Shown: positions 38,466-50,600 of the stretch, in pieces
How the letters are laid out: every line of letters starts with the position of its first letter
Numbering within the stretch: position 1 is the stretch's first letter
DNA from: Diphasiastrum complanatum
Lineage: Eukaryota > Streptophyta > Lycopodiopsida > Lycopodiales > Lycopodiaceae
NCBI GenBank assembly: GCA_029204225.1
Contig: CM055101.1
Location: forward strand, 32,181,683-32,245,682
Length of the DNA stretch: 64,000 nucleotides
Direction: 5' to 3'
Translations under genes and position numbers: made by a program
Notes under the pieces: generated by a model
Told to the model about the DNA's origin: nothing
The model's database searches: none
Seen by the model: the letters and a program-made list of their open reading frames with translations, nothing else

Positions 38466-41400
38466 CTGTAAGTACAAACAACAATAGCAGATACCAAAAG
38501 CCCTTGCATTAAGCAACGAGTCAGGAGGACAACAAGGTCAACAACTTATCTGAAACAAATAACTTTCGCAAAACCTTTCAGAAGAATGCATAGTATGAAA
38601 CAATCCACAGATCCATTTGCAAGTTGCACAATCAGTTCAAAGACTGCTCGAATCACCATTTCAATGGTAGCAAAAAATAGTCCTGCAGTTTTTACCACAT
38701 GCTGGAAACCATACTTTACCATACAGAACAGTTAGCTAGCTGTTCAAAACACGTTTAATTCTTTCAGTTGAAAATGCTAAATGAATTTTTCAGATTTAAG
38801 GTTTGGGATTCATCATGTCCATTATTATTGACCTGTAATTCCTAGCTAGATAACTACTAAGGCCATGAACTTTCTGTTCAAAATTGTAATGCTGTGCAGC
38901 TATCTATCATTTATAATCAAAACTTATACTGGACCATAAATCCGGATTCATGAAAATTCTATGTTGAATTATATATCCATCATTGCACAGCATTCCAGAA
39001 CACTGTTACAGAGCATGTAGGGGATGAGTGTACCAAAATGCACCAAATTAATTGACTATGCTATGTCAAAATGTTGTCAAAAACGCTTTACATTCAGGTT
39101 GGTGATGGAAGTGGACTTCGGGTGTATCTGGCCGTTGAAATATGTTACAAATTCCCAAGATTCAAAGGGAAAATGTCCAAGATTTAATTGCACACATGAG
39201 TTCTGGCTCGTGCAGCAAGATTTACAGCCCTGCACACCCACAACCCATCATTGGAGCTACAGAAACCAAAATTAACTCGTATGTTTTAATGAGGACTATA
39301 CCACTTGATGTGCTCAACGAAATCTATGACACTTTCCCTAACGCTAAAACATGTGTTTTAGTGACAGGGAAGGTATTTTTAAACTTGAGATCAAAAGGAG
39401 ATCAGGGAGTTCGGAAGAGAGAAACCAAGAGGTCAGAAAAGCCAAAGAGAAAATGAGAAATTCTGCGCAAGGCTGTTCATTCACTCGCCTTCCACTCTTT
39501 CTGTCAAGCCTCAGTTCTGAATCCTTGCATGCAGATAAATGCAGGGCAGACATATTTAGATGTCTGAATTGAAAAAGTGGCTGAGCAAGAAAAATCAGGG
39601 AGCGAGAGCCTAGAGCCACAGGAGCCAACAAAAGCCATTGAAGAGAGAGAAGAAGAGAAAATAGGGGGCTTACCATATTACCACATCCCCATACTCTTGT
39701 GGAAGAGGTTACTAAAGAGGACAGCCATGCATGTCTTGCTGAAGGCCTTCAAGCACAAGAGGATGGAGATGCAGTGTAGGATGGTGAGGTGCAAGAGGAA
39801 GAAGCTCAGCCTAGAAGTGATGAAGGGCAGCAGGAGTGACCCCACAGTGAAGAAATTCAGTAGGCCAGCCAGTCCATTGGAGAGGAAAATGCTGCGACAC
39901 AGGTTTTAGGCCTAGGAAGCGAGGTGGGCAGCCAAGAAGAATGCAATGTAGCAGAAAACCAAGATGCTTAGCACATAGGTTGGGACCCTGACCGTAATCT
40001 TCCGGAACAGGGAAGATGTACACCGAATGATTATGAAGTCTATGGGTGTCGTGGCTAACAACTACCCTAGCATAATGGAAAGCTTAGACAACATACCTAC
40101 ATTATCAGTCTCCAAGCAAAGCTTTAGAAGGTAAAACTCCTGAAAAAGGCTTGTAGTGGGCATGAACCAAGTGTTGCACATTTAGGAGTTTTTGGTTGTA
40201 CTACTGCATGAGATATCAAGGAAACCTTATCCAGAGTCTCTTAAATGCAATCTTGTTGGGGATTTTCTCTTACTTTGGTTATAGTGACAAAGTTCTAGAT
40301 CAAGCATTGGCTGTCTACACTCAATTCTCTCCTTCAAGCAATGCAGATCTCTTCGACAATAATTGAATCTCTTCTCACAAACAATCCACCTTGCTCAAAT
40401 AATAATTGCATGCCCCACTACAATGCTTACTGTGATCTTGGTTCTCTTACATTCATCATTAATCACAAGCATTCATAGAGAGAGAGAATGAGATACATTA
40501 AAAAGAGTCATGAGACTATTTAATTCACTTACAAAGATAAAATCTTGAATAGTGCAAAAAGCAACTTTAATATAAAATACATAAATAAATGTGTGAGGCA
40601 TAAACTAGTCAATACTATTACGTAGTTAGCACATGCACGCACTCTTGCACCCATTCGCTTGCAACACACTTAATTCAAATGTAAGGCAACAAACTTGCCT
40701 CCATATTTACACACATAAAAACTCTTTGGTTTTCCTCTTGAGATGCTACAATTGCATCTAAAGAATCTGCAAGTCGTCCATCATGTCAAACAGACCGTGC
40801 GTAGCAAGCTCTTCTTTCTTGAAGAAAGAAAATCTTAAATACAAGTGAAAAGTTTTAACCCCAAACCCTAAAAATACGTTTCTTTGTCACCAGAAATTTT
40901 GTAGTAAAATTAGCAATTGTGCACAATCGTTGGTGCTCAATTTCTGTGTTGCTAAATATGGATCAAAAGTGTCATACCAAAAGTTGTGAAGATCACCCCG
41001 TCCCAGGAAGATATCTGTTTAAAAACATAACAAAGCAAGACACAAACCTACCACACTATGCATTACAGCCAAAGATTTATTATCCACTTCATCGTCCGAA
41101 GATATAAGAAGAAAGCATTTGAAATCAAATAAAACACAATCTTAAAACATGTTGTAGGGTTTACATAACTCAAACGCATAAGTAACATAGAAACAATACG
41201 TTATTTGTCAACAAAAAAATCTGCAACCCAAGAAAATATTCCACTTTCCAAGATTCCTAATTCACAATGATCTTAAACGTTGTAGACGTTGCAGGTATAC
41301 CCTTCATACAGCAAATCCCAGATAGGTATATGACTAGCACTCAAAAATTTCTCTCAAATATCAACAACATGAAGTTGTCAATTCAACGATCACTCAAGAA

Positions 41401-41568
41401 CAAAACTGAACATCAACTTTTACGAGGGATGATCAACCAATACAAACAAGCAACAAGAATAACGAAAATCCCACATTACAAATAGATGAACTCACCTTGA
41501 CGGCTGCTTCTGTCCCCAGCTCCTTAAGGTCATCAAACTTCATAACCTGTGTCAAGAAAATCGTATTA

Positions 41569-41634
<66 letters not shown>

Positions 41635-44600
41635 GCGCGGGCACTCTGCTGCTCGTGGATCTAAGCACCCTCTCTCTCCATCGCTATGGTGCTCTACTGC
41701 TGCTTTTCAGCACCATAACAAAGGTATGGATACTACGTGGTGTCCTAAGAAGGGTCCAAATACTCTGTCATACACTTCACATCTGTATCGCATCGTTGTG
41801 AAGTGCTAGGTAGGAGATCGAAACTGCAAGATACCAAGACATACCTCTCATCCAAGTCCAAGAACGGAAAAAGGCAAGACAGGAAGCTTCCAAAAATGGA
41901 AAACGGTTGAGCTACAGAGATGGTATTATTCAATTAGTAGATATTAAACCTATTGCTATTAATGAGTTTGATTGAGATATTTGAGACTGTTCAGAGTCAA
42001 AGTTAAAGAAATGTAGAGATGTCCAGTTGAACTTGTAAATGGTCTACGTATCTAATAATTCTGGCCATTATTCTCTTGTTAGTTAGATCTTTTTTCAGTT
42101 TTGTTGTTTGATAGCATCGATCCGTCTAGCTTCCATCTTTTTGATATATTGTTCAATCTTATATTCCTTGTGGCATGGAAATGACATTAATAAAGCTTCT
42201 TCTTCTTCAAAAGACATTAATAAAGCTTCTTCTACATATCATATAATTCTAGCCATTATTCTCTTCTTAGATCTTTTTTCAGTTTTGTTAGTTGACGGCA
42301 TCGATCCGTCTAGCTTGTCGGAAAAATACGTGGGTTATCAGGAATATCGAATGATATCGGATCAAAGGAGCTCTGGGAAAAACAGTTGCTCTGATATCAG
42401 ATCAATAATGGTAGGATAGCAGCGGAAGTAGAACAACGAACGGTTGTAGATCAGAAGTGCAACATTTACCAGCTATAATCAAGATGAATAACAGTAGTAA
42501 TGCTCAATAGAACAAATCAGTAGCGTGGACAAAAATGTACTCTGAATAAAAATCAGAAAGTGAGTACATGGGCGTGAAGCTAAGTGCAATTCAGTGAGGC
42601 GCAGGTATTTACAGCTTCAGTCGTCTAATCGTTGTCTAGTTGCTACCAAGTGCAGCCCTTATTCCAAAGATATTTTTTGGTATTTTGAACTACTTAGTTA
42701 ATTAACACTGCCTTATAGTAGGTAACCGCCATTGGAGATATTTTATTTACATACGTGGTGGACTGTTAATGTTTTAGCCTTGAAGTCGCCTGACAGTACG
42801 TGGATCGACTTTTATTGATGAGAGAATGTCGATGTCGAATTAGTCAAGAGTTTGAAGGATTGTCGATGAAGTCGGGTAAGTCGACAAAGTCGAGTAAGTT
42901 GATGAAGTTGATGGAGATGTCGATGATGTCGGGTAGGTCGACAGAATCGGATGAGTTGATGAAGGAGTCGATGTCGAGTGAGTGATGAAATGTTGAGTTA
43001 GTCGATGATGTCGAGTAAGTCGAGTATATACATGGAGAAGTCGAAGTCGATGGAATGAAGTAAGCCGAGTACTTCGAAGTCGGTGAAGTTGACGTCAAAC
43101 TTTGACAGATTTTTTAGGATGCTCATTACCGAATGGATTTGGTTCTGAGCATAGAAATCCAACATAGCTTCCATCTTTCTAATGTATTGTTCAATCTTAT
43201 ATGCCTTATGGCATGGAAAAGACATTAATAAAGCTCCTCCTTCCAACACATTGAAAATTTTACAACATGTTGAAGCCTTCAAAATATGTTGCAAGCAATA
43301 TGGTCTCTCAATGAACTTGAAGAAACTCAAATGGTGAATTTCCGCTCTCTGCTGCCTGAGCTATCGGTAGCCATTGATATTCAAACAGGTTCTTAGTTGG
43401 AGAATGTTATGTGAATGCCTTTTGCTGTTTTTTATGCATCATTGATATACCTGTGAATCTATTCATAACACTATAGGAAGAGCATCAAAAATCAACCCTT
43501 GTTCAAAAAGGATCAAGTAGGGACTCCCAAGAATAAAAGTATTTGGATGTTAAAGAATCAATCATCGGAATGCATTTGTAGATAAGACAAGAGTAGATGT
43601 ATGGCAGCTTGATAGAAAACATACTTTTGGTGTTGGCACAATAAGTGACAACTATTCAGGACTATAATTATGCTGCTATTGCTTTATGGTTGTGAGGTTT
43701 TGTTGAGTGAAAGCATCGCCAACACAAAATGGGTGGAAATCAAAAGAGCTGAGAAAAGATTGCTGGTGACCTACAAGGGGGACCAATAAACCCTCTCTAA
43801 CCAATTCTCTTGACACCCTTCATTTGGAGGCGACCACTATGGCCAGAATCATCAAATGCAATGGAAAGGTGAAAATGCGTAAGAGAATAGACTATCTAAA
43901 CTAATGATTGAGAATTGTAAGCAACTACAACAGCTGACTCATAGGTGGTCAATTGACATTGTGAAATAGAGTTCTCCTTGGAAAACTCAGCTTGATGAGT
44001 TGCCTAAACACAATTGGAACCTGAGGTCAAATGCTAGGAGAGTCAATAGAAAGAAATATTTATTATCAACATACAGACGATACTACACAAGGACACATGG
44101 TCTCATTCATTATTTAGGTTAGCCATTTATCATTCACAGTCATACACATTTTACTACCTTCCACACATTCAGGGAATACCTTGTTGCATGTGCCAGCGTG
44201 TCAGGCCTAATTTGGTAGCTTCTTTGAAGGTTCCATTGAGTAAGTCCCTCTACTAGTTCATTCTGAAATTGATAGTTCTAATGTTTTAAGCATCTTTGTA
44301 GGCGATGCTTTGAAATGTTCCTTTGTAGGAGGACCTCCACAGTATATTTTGTTCAGTGTATGGTGTTCTTAATTGGACACTAATATGTGACCATCATTCC
44401 ACTGACTATTTTGTCATCATGTGATGCTTCCTATGTGATCTGGCTCATAATGTTATCCAATGTGATCTTGTTCATCGTTCCAGAAACTATAGCATTATCA
44501 TGCGATGCTCCCAATGTGATCTATTATGTTATCCACAGCTTTTCAATTTTATCAAAAATCCAATTTTATTTCGTCCTTGTACATTCCTTGCTAAAACTAG

Positions 44601-47600
44601 GTGCATCTCCATCCCTCCACTTCCCCCGAGCTGCCTGCTCCATCTCAACTTCTACTCTACCTTACCATCCAGGCTGTCATCACTACATCCACCTGCGGCC
44701 CCTACCTCGTTCCTCTTCATCTCCCATCCCCATTGTGCCATGATCTGCCGCCTACACCCGCTCTTTCTTCAGCAATTCACTCCCTGATAAGTTTCTATCC
44801 CCCCTCTTCCACCTCACCATTTTTTACCTCCTCCATCATTGGCATGCTCCCCTTACCTACTAAAATTCGCATCAAGATTGTGACCCCCCCCCCCCCTTTC
44901 ACATCTTGATTGCCACCTTTGGTAGACGACTGCTCCGGCTGCTTTCTAATTCCACCCTAATCCATTTCTTGGCCCCATGTTCTTCTTTCCTCCTGTCAGT
45001 TCGAGCACACAACCAATCTTGTTTGTCACTTCTACTCTCCTTCTTTGGTCTCCTCCCTTCTATCATCCTTAATCCCCTACCTGGCTGCCATTGGTTGTGA
45101 ACTGGTCGCTCCTCTTACTTGAAGATTGCCCTCCCCCCTTCCTGTTGGTTGGTCATTGCTTTCTTCCCCCGTCCATGATATTTGCATTCCAACCTCTTTG
45201 TTTCCCAGCCATGCCCTAGGTCCCAGCCTGCATTTCCCAACTACGCAACCCAGCCTTCTCCTCCCCATCACCTTCTTCCGGCTAGCCTTCCTCCCTGATC
45301 ATTTACATCTCTGGCTTACCCATTCCGTGCTATTTGCACAACCCCCTTTCCTATTTCCCTTCCTATCATTGTTTCCATTTCCTTATTGCTGAGTGAGAGA
45401 GACTACCAGGCAAATTTCCAACCCGTCAAAATTTATATTGTACTCTTCAATAAATATTTGTCACAACATCGTGGTGGTAGTAGCCCGTCATCGAGGACAT
45501 CATTGGTGTTCTGTCAACTCTAGTGATCACAATTATCAGCCCAATACAATCTGTTTTCGCAACTTCCTCGTGTCCATTTTGGTGCCAATAACTGGATTCT
45601 CATGCAAAAACACGGAAACATACCTCTGCACAAATGAATCCTCTTTCAAAGTCCGTGTGGATAGTGCCAGCTGCTTGAGGAGCTTTTATCTGCTTTCTGA
45701 TCTGCCAACATTTCACCTACAGACCAACATATTGAAATGTACGATTATTGAAGCCTATACAAAGCAAGCTATGCCTCATAAACAACAACAGTTTTGTTAT
45801 GACAACAATTTGCAAGATGGAGAACATGGCAAATGGTTTTCAAAAGTCAATGATAATTTCATATGTAATAATAAATACATCTGAAGCACAAAAGCTCTGA
45901 TAACATGGAGTCCACTTGGGAAATTCTCAGATCACTAAAATAACAGGAGCACCAACAAAGATTACGTGTACCAAATATGCAATATTGAACTAGCTGTGAC
46001 ATTACATGCACTCCTGGCACTGTGCCAGAAATAAAGACAAACTAAGCAAGCAGCAAACACAGAAAGATTGCAGTCATCAAGATGCTCCACAACATTCAAA
46101 AAAAGATCCAAAACACAGTATACATCTTAGAAGACGCATTTGAAACCAACGATAACAATGCCCTTATATGCAAATTTTATCCTCACAAAATTTCTATCAT
46201 ACAACAAAAATGTTGATCCACCATAGTTTTATATAATTCGCAATGCCTAAAATAATATAGGTTCTTGCATTCAAAGGCAAGTGCCCAACTCAGCAGTCAC
46301 TATATCAGCTGTGAATACCACATCTAAAGTCACCTACTATAACAACAAACAATTTATACAATTCCTTTCAGTACATAGACACCAATTTTAACTGAAAACT
46401 CAGTTGCAGCTGAGAACCGGTCAAATCTCAAACAACTAACTGAAAAGAAACTGTGAAGATATTCGGTTATCTCAATACATGGTCAAAAGGTAAGCTGAGA
46501 TTATCGTCCAAAGCTGTAATAATGTACAGCAAGTCACCGAAGATTGGTAGAGAAACCGACTTGCATAAATAGCATACAGCACTTCAGGATCTTGGGACGT
46601 GGATCCAGAAAAGTTCCGAGAAATGAAAGGCAACACGAGACCTTTTTCATCTTGAAAGAATCTTCGTTGAGTGGAATGTAAAAGCAGGACTGATTTTCCA
46701 TCAGAATCTCATGTATCCAAAGGATCAAACACTCGCTGAATTTTACAAACTTAAGAACGTTGCTCCATTTATACAAAGCTCTTTCAGCAAGCTTTAATGT
46801 CTAGGATATAATATGTTATATATTGATTCCTTTTCTTGCATTTACCTCATCCGGGCCTGCTGTGAAGAAGTATATCAAGTTAATTGCTGCAAATCCAGTC
46901 TTTATTATCTTTGGCAATGCACTGCATTGAAGTATCAACCATGTCAAATTTTGTTAATGAAATCCACTCTTCTTGATGGAATAAGCAGTAAAATAAAAAC
47001 TTCCCGAATTCTCATGCTTCAAGCAACTGACTCCAGAGAGAACTATGGTGCTATTAATAACCTGCTATTGAATAGAACAACCCCCTTCATCACCTTTGCA
47101 GTTGGTTTTCTCTGCAATAAACAGCTGCTTCATCGAGTGGCATATCTGCAAGCTTTTGTTCAAGCACACCGCTAAATGGGATGATGGGTTCACCTCCATG
47201 TTCTTGAACCCTGTACAGAACAACATTGTCTCAGTCCTGATTGTCTGTCTTCCATATTTTTCAAAAACATACAACACCACTAGTTTGTTTTCCGTAAAAT
47301 GCCATTGATACTTCAAACATAAAAGGACGTTAAACATCATGAATTTAGATTTAAAAATAGAATTATATTTCAAAGAATGAAATCGAGGAGGAACGCACAG
47401 TGCTTTCCATGTATGTATTTCTCGTTAAGCCGCAAAGCAAAGCATATAAAAAAGCACATTTGTATGGATAGAGAGTTAAGAACGTACCTACAAATTTAGC
47501 ATGAAAGATAGCAAGTAGCATTCATAAAAGCAGCAAAATAATCATTCACCAGCATTCTCCAACAAAGAAGACTAATGAAATCAAGCGCTACCAATGGCTC

Positions 47601-50600
47601 ATGCAGATCTCCAATATAAAGATGGAACTCCCCTACAAAGAGCTCGAGACTCCAAAATTATGACTAAATAATGAATAGGCTTTCTCAGAAGGAGAAACAA
47701 AGTTGCGTAAGTAATCCTCAAGAATGCGATTTAAAACCCCAGATTGCACATCTACAAAGAGTGGTAAGCAATCCTGGATTCACATTAATTCTGTCCAAAA
47801 AGTGAAGTTAAACATGTATCACAATCAATGAAAATAGAACAAGAAAGATCATGCAAACCAAATATTTTGGATAAAAGTAAATGGGCTCATTGCAATGCAG
47901 CAATGGTAGCATGGACAACTAAAAAGTGAGCTTGTTTACCAAAATAATCAACAATCAGTAAACAAGTATCATGACCTTGTTGGGTGCAAGGAAGATCGAG
48001 AATAAAATCCATATAAACATTAGTCCATGTCGATGAGGAATAGGCGAAGACTGAAAAAGAGTGCCAGGTTTAGAACAAGAATAAATATTGCGAGCACAAA
48101 ACCAGCATGAATGAATAAGCTTGAGAAGATCAAGTTTTAGTGGCCCAGAAAAACAACGTTTGATGCGAGCACAGGATTTCTGAAAACCGTAATGACCACC
48201 AACGCGTGAAAGATGTGCATCAGATAAAATGTGAACGTATATCAAGAATATGAGGGATGCAAAGAATGCCATAAATGATACAGGCGATAGTCAACAACAG
48301 TATAAACCTGATAACGCATGCTAGAAGGAGGCTGAGTTGTAGCATAATGGTTCTGAAAATTTGGACATGTAGAATAACAATCAGCAAGAAGACCAAATCA
48401 ATCAAGATGAATACTAGTAAGGGAATGGATAGATGCTGGTAAGCATGAAAGAGCAAGAACACTAGCATTATTGTTACCGGATCAATAATAAAGGCCATAA
48501 TGAAAAGTCTGTAAGAACTACATCCAACAAAATTGTCGATCGCTGATAGTTTTTTGAGAATGCAAATATTGTAAAGACTGATGGTCAGTCTAAAGATCAA
48601 ATGTAACACGTCGAAGATAATGATGCCATTTCTTAAGAGCATACACAATGGCAAGCAACTCTTTTGAGGAATAGAAACTACTCCGACCAAACTAGCACCA
48701 GTCTCGACAGAGAACTTACAAAATTGGGTAAAGTGAACGACCCTTGGCAATCAGATGTCCAAGCATAAAGAGTATTTCTATGAAGGAGAACATGTAAATG
48801 GCCATAGCAAAATCAGGAACAAACTAAATGACTAGCAAGTCCTGCTAGATCGACATGAATGAAGCCGGCAAAAACCACAAATTTAAGGAAATGACTTTGA
48901 GATACAACAAAAGTACACTTGGATTCACGGGTAGACAATAAAACCAAGACTGAAGGTAAATGAGAAAGATGAGCTGAAAGGTCATCACTAAATATAATAA
49001 TATCATTGAAGTAAACCAAGACACAAACTCCAATAAGCGGGTGAAAGATATTATTCATAAAATTTAGAAAAGTAGCAGGGCCATTAGAAACACCAAAGGG
49101 TAAAACTTGAAACTCATATAAAACCAAAAGAGGTACAGAAACCAGTCTTATGTTCATACCCTTGATGAATACAAATCTGATGACAATCGGAATGAAGATC
49201 AATTTTAGAAAAGACAGGTTGTACCCAACTGGTCAAAAAGATCATCCATGTGAGGAATGGGAAATTGCTTAGGAATGGTAAGGTGATCAATGGCACAATA
49301 ATCAATACAAAGACGTTTAGAACCCTCTTTTTTAACAACCAAGAGAACATGAGCACCAAAAGAATTCTGACTAGGAGTAATTAGACCTAGAAGTGATAAA
49401 TCAATAATATGGGTGCGAATCTCAACTTGTTCTTGTCCAATCATGCGATAAGGAGCTTGTGAGAACCGGGGAGTAAATCAATACGATGATTGATATCTTG
49501 AAGTGGAGGTAAGGACGAAGGCTCAAAAAATACATGCTAATAGTTTTGTAATAAGGCTTGACAGGTAAGGGAATAGCAGAAGCCAGTGCAGGACTAGAAG
49601 TGTCGTGCCCACGACTAGAATGATCTCAGAATATTATCCCATTAGGAGGTCAGTACGCCTACCTCGACCCATAAATTAATTATGATTATGAGGGGTTTGG
49701 GGCCTTCATGTGTATAAGGTCATAATTAATGGTTGGAGGCCTAAAACTCAAGACGATGGATTTATATGGGTCTATTAGTGACTCATAGAAGAACTGGATG
49801 ACGTGGCCCAGTTAGGCTGCAGATGTATCCAATGAGGTGTCACAGTGCACTACTAGTGCTGCATCGGCCTTGGAGGGTATAAGTATACCCATTGAGCTCT
49901 CACTAGTGTATGCTTGATTTTGATGTTAGTAGCTACATGTTGTTCATGTGACTCTCTCTCCTTTTGAGTGGGGGCTAGATCCGATTGATCTAAATTTGGT
50001 TGGGTTGGTTGTTTCTTTGTTGCGGTTTGCTTAGCCTTTGTATCCTTGGTGAGTACTTGAGCTTTGGGTAAGGAACGCGTAAATTGTTTACCAGAAATAC
50101 AGGCTGCAGAATCGATAACATGAAAGATATGAGGAGTGCCATTAGGAACAATAGGAAGACTCTACCTTAAAAGATTTTAAGTAACATCAGCTAAGGAAAC
50201 AAACCAATCAGCCCCTAAGATGATATCATCATAACGCTCAATGGGAATGATATGAAAATCAGCCCGTCTAGTAAAAATTACCTATACAATAAGGAGAATT
50301 AGAAAACATAAGTGTGCTCTAAAAAGTATAAAATCAGCCCCTAGAAAACATAAGTGTGCTCTCGAAAGTATGAAAATTAGTGTGCTCTACAAAGTATGAA
50401 ACTTAGTAACTTCAATGCACAAAGGAACAGGAGTTGGAATAGGAGAGCCACAAATATGAGATACATAACGTGTGCCAAGAAAAAGAATGTGCACTGCCAA
50501 TGTCAACAAGAGCAGTAAATTCCTTAATAGTAAAATGAAGATGTATACAAAGATGGCATGGACCATGCTTGCCAGCAGCCCAAGTGGCTCAAGATTAGAA

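Noticed and set aside
42844-43330. Minus-strand frames rich in Ser, Thr, Asp and Ile
   Set aside because: They arise from the GTCGA minisatellite and a LINE 3' end.
44387-45392. Four overlapping Pro/Ser/Leu-rich plus-strand frames
   Set aside because: Produced by pyrimidine-rich DNA; three frames are open at once, which is compositional.
45393-45884. 163-codon plus-strand open frame
   Set aside because: It is antisense to OLA1 exon 45716-45624 and its introns, with no domain of its own.
46534-46776. 80-codon minus-strand frame with [18 protein letters not shown]
   Set aside because: It lies just downstream of an OLA1 exon in an intron, begins at a TTG codon, and has no match or splice support.
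46813-47373. Plus- and minus-strand open frames of 70-120 codons around 46813-47373
   Set aside because: They overlap OLA1 exons 46921-46846 and 47210-47094 in wrong strands or frames.
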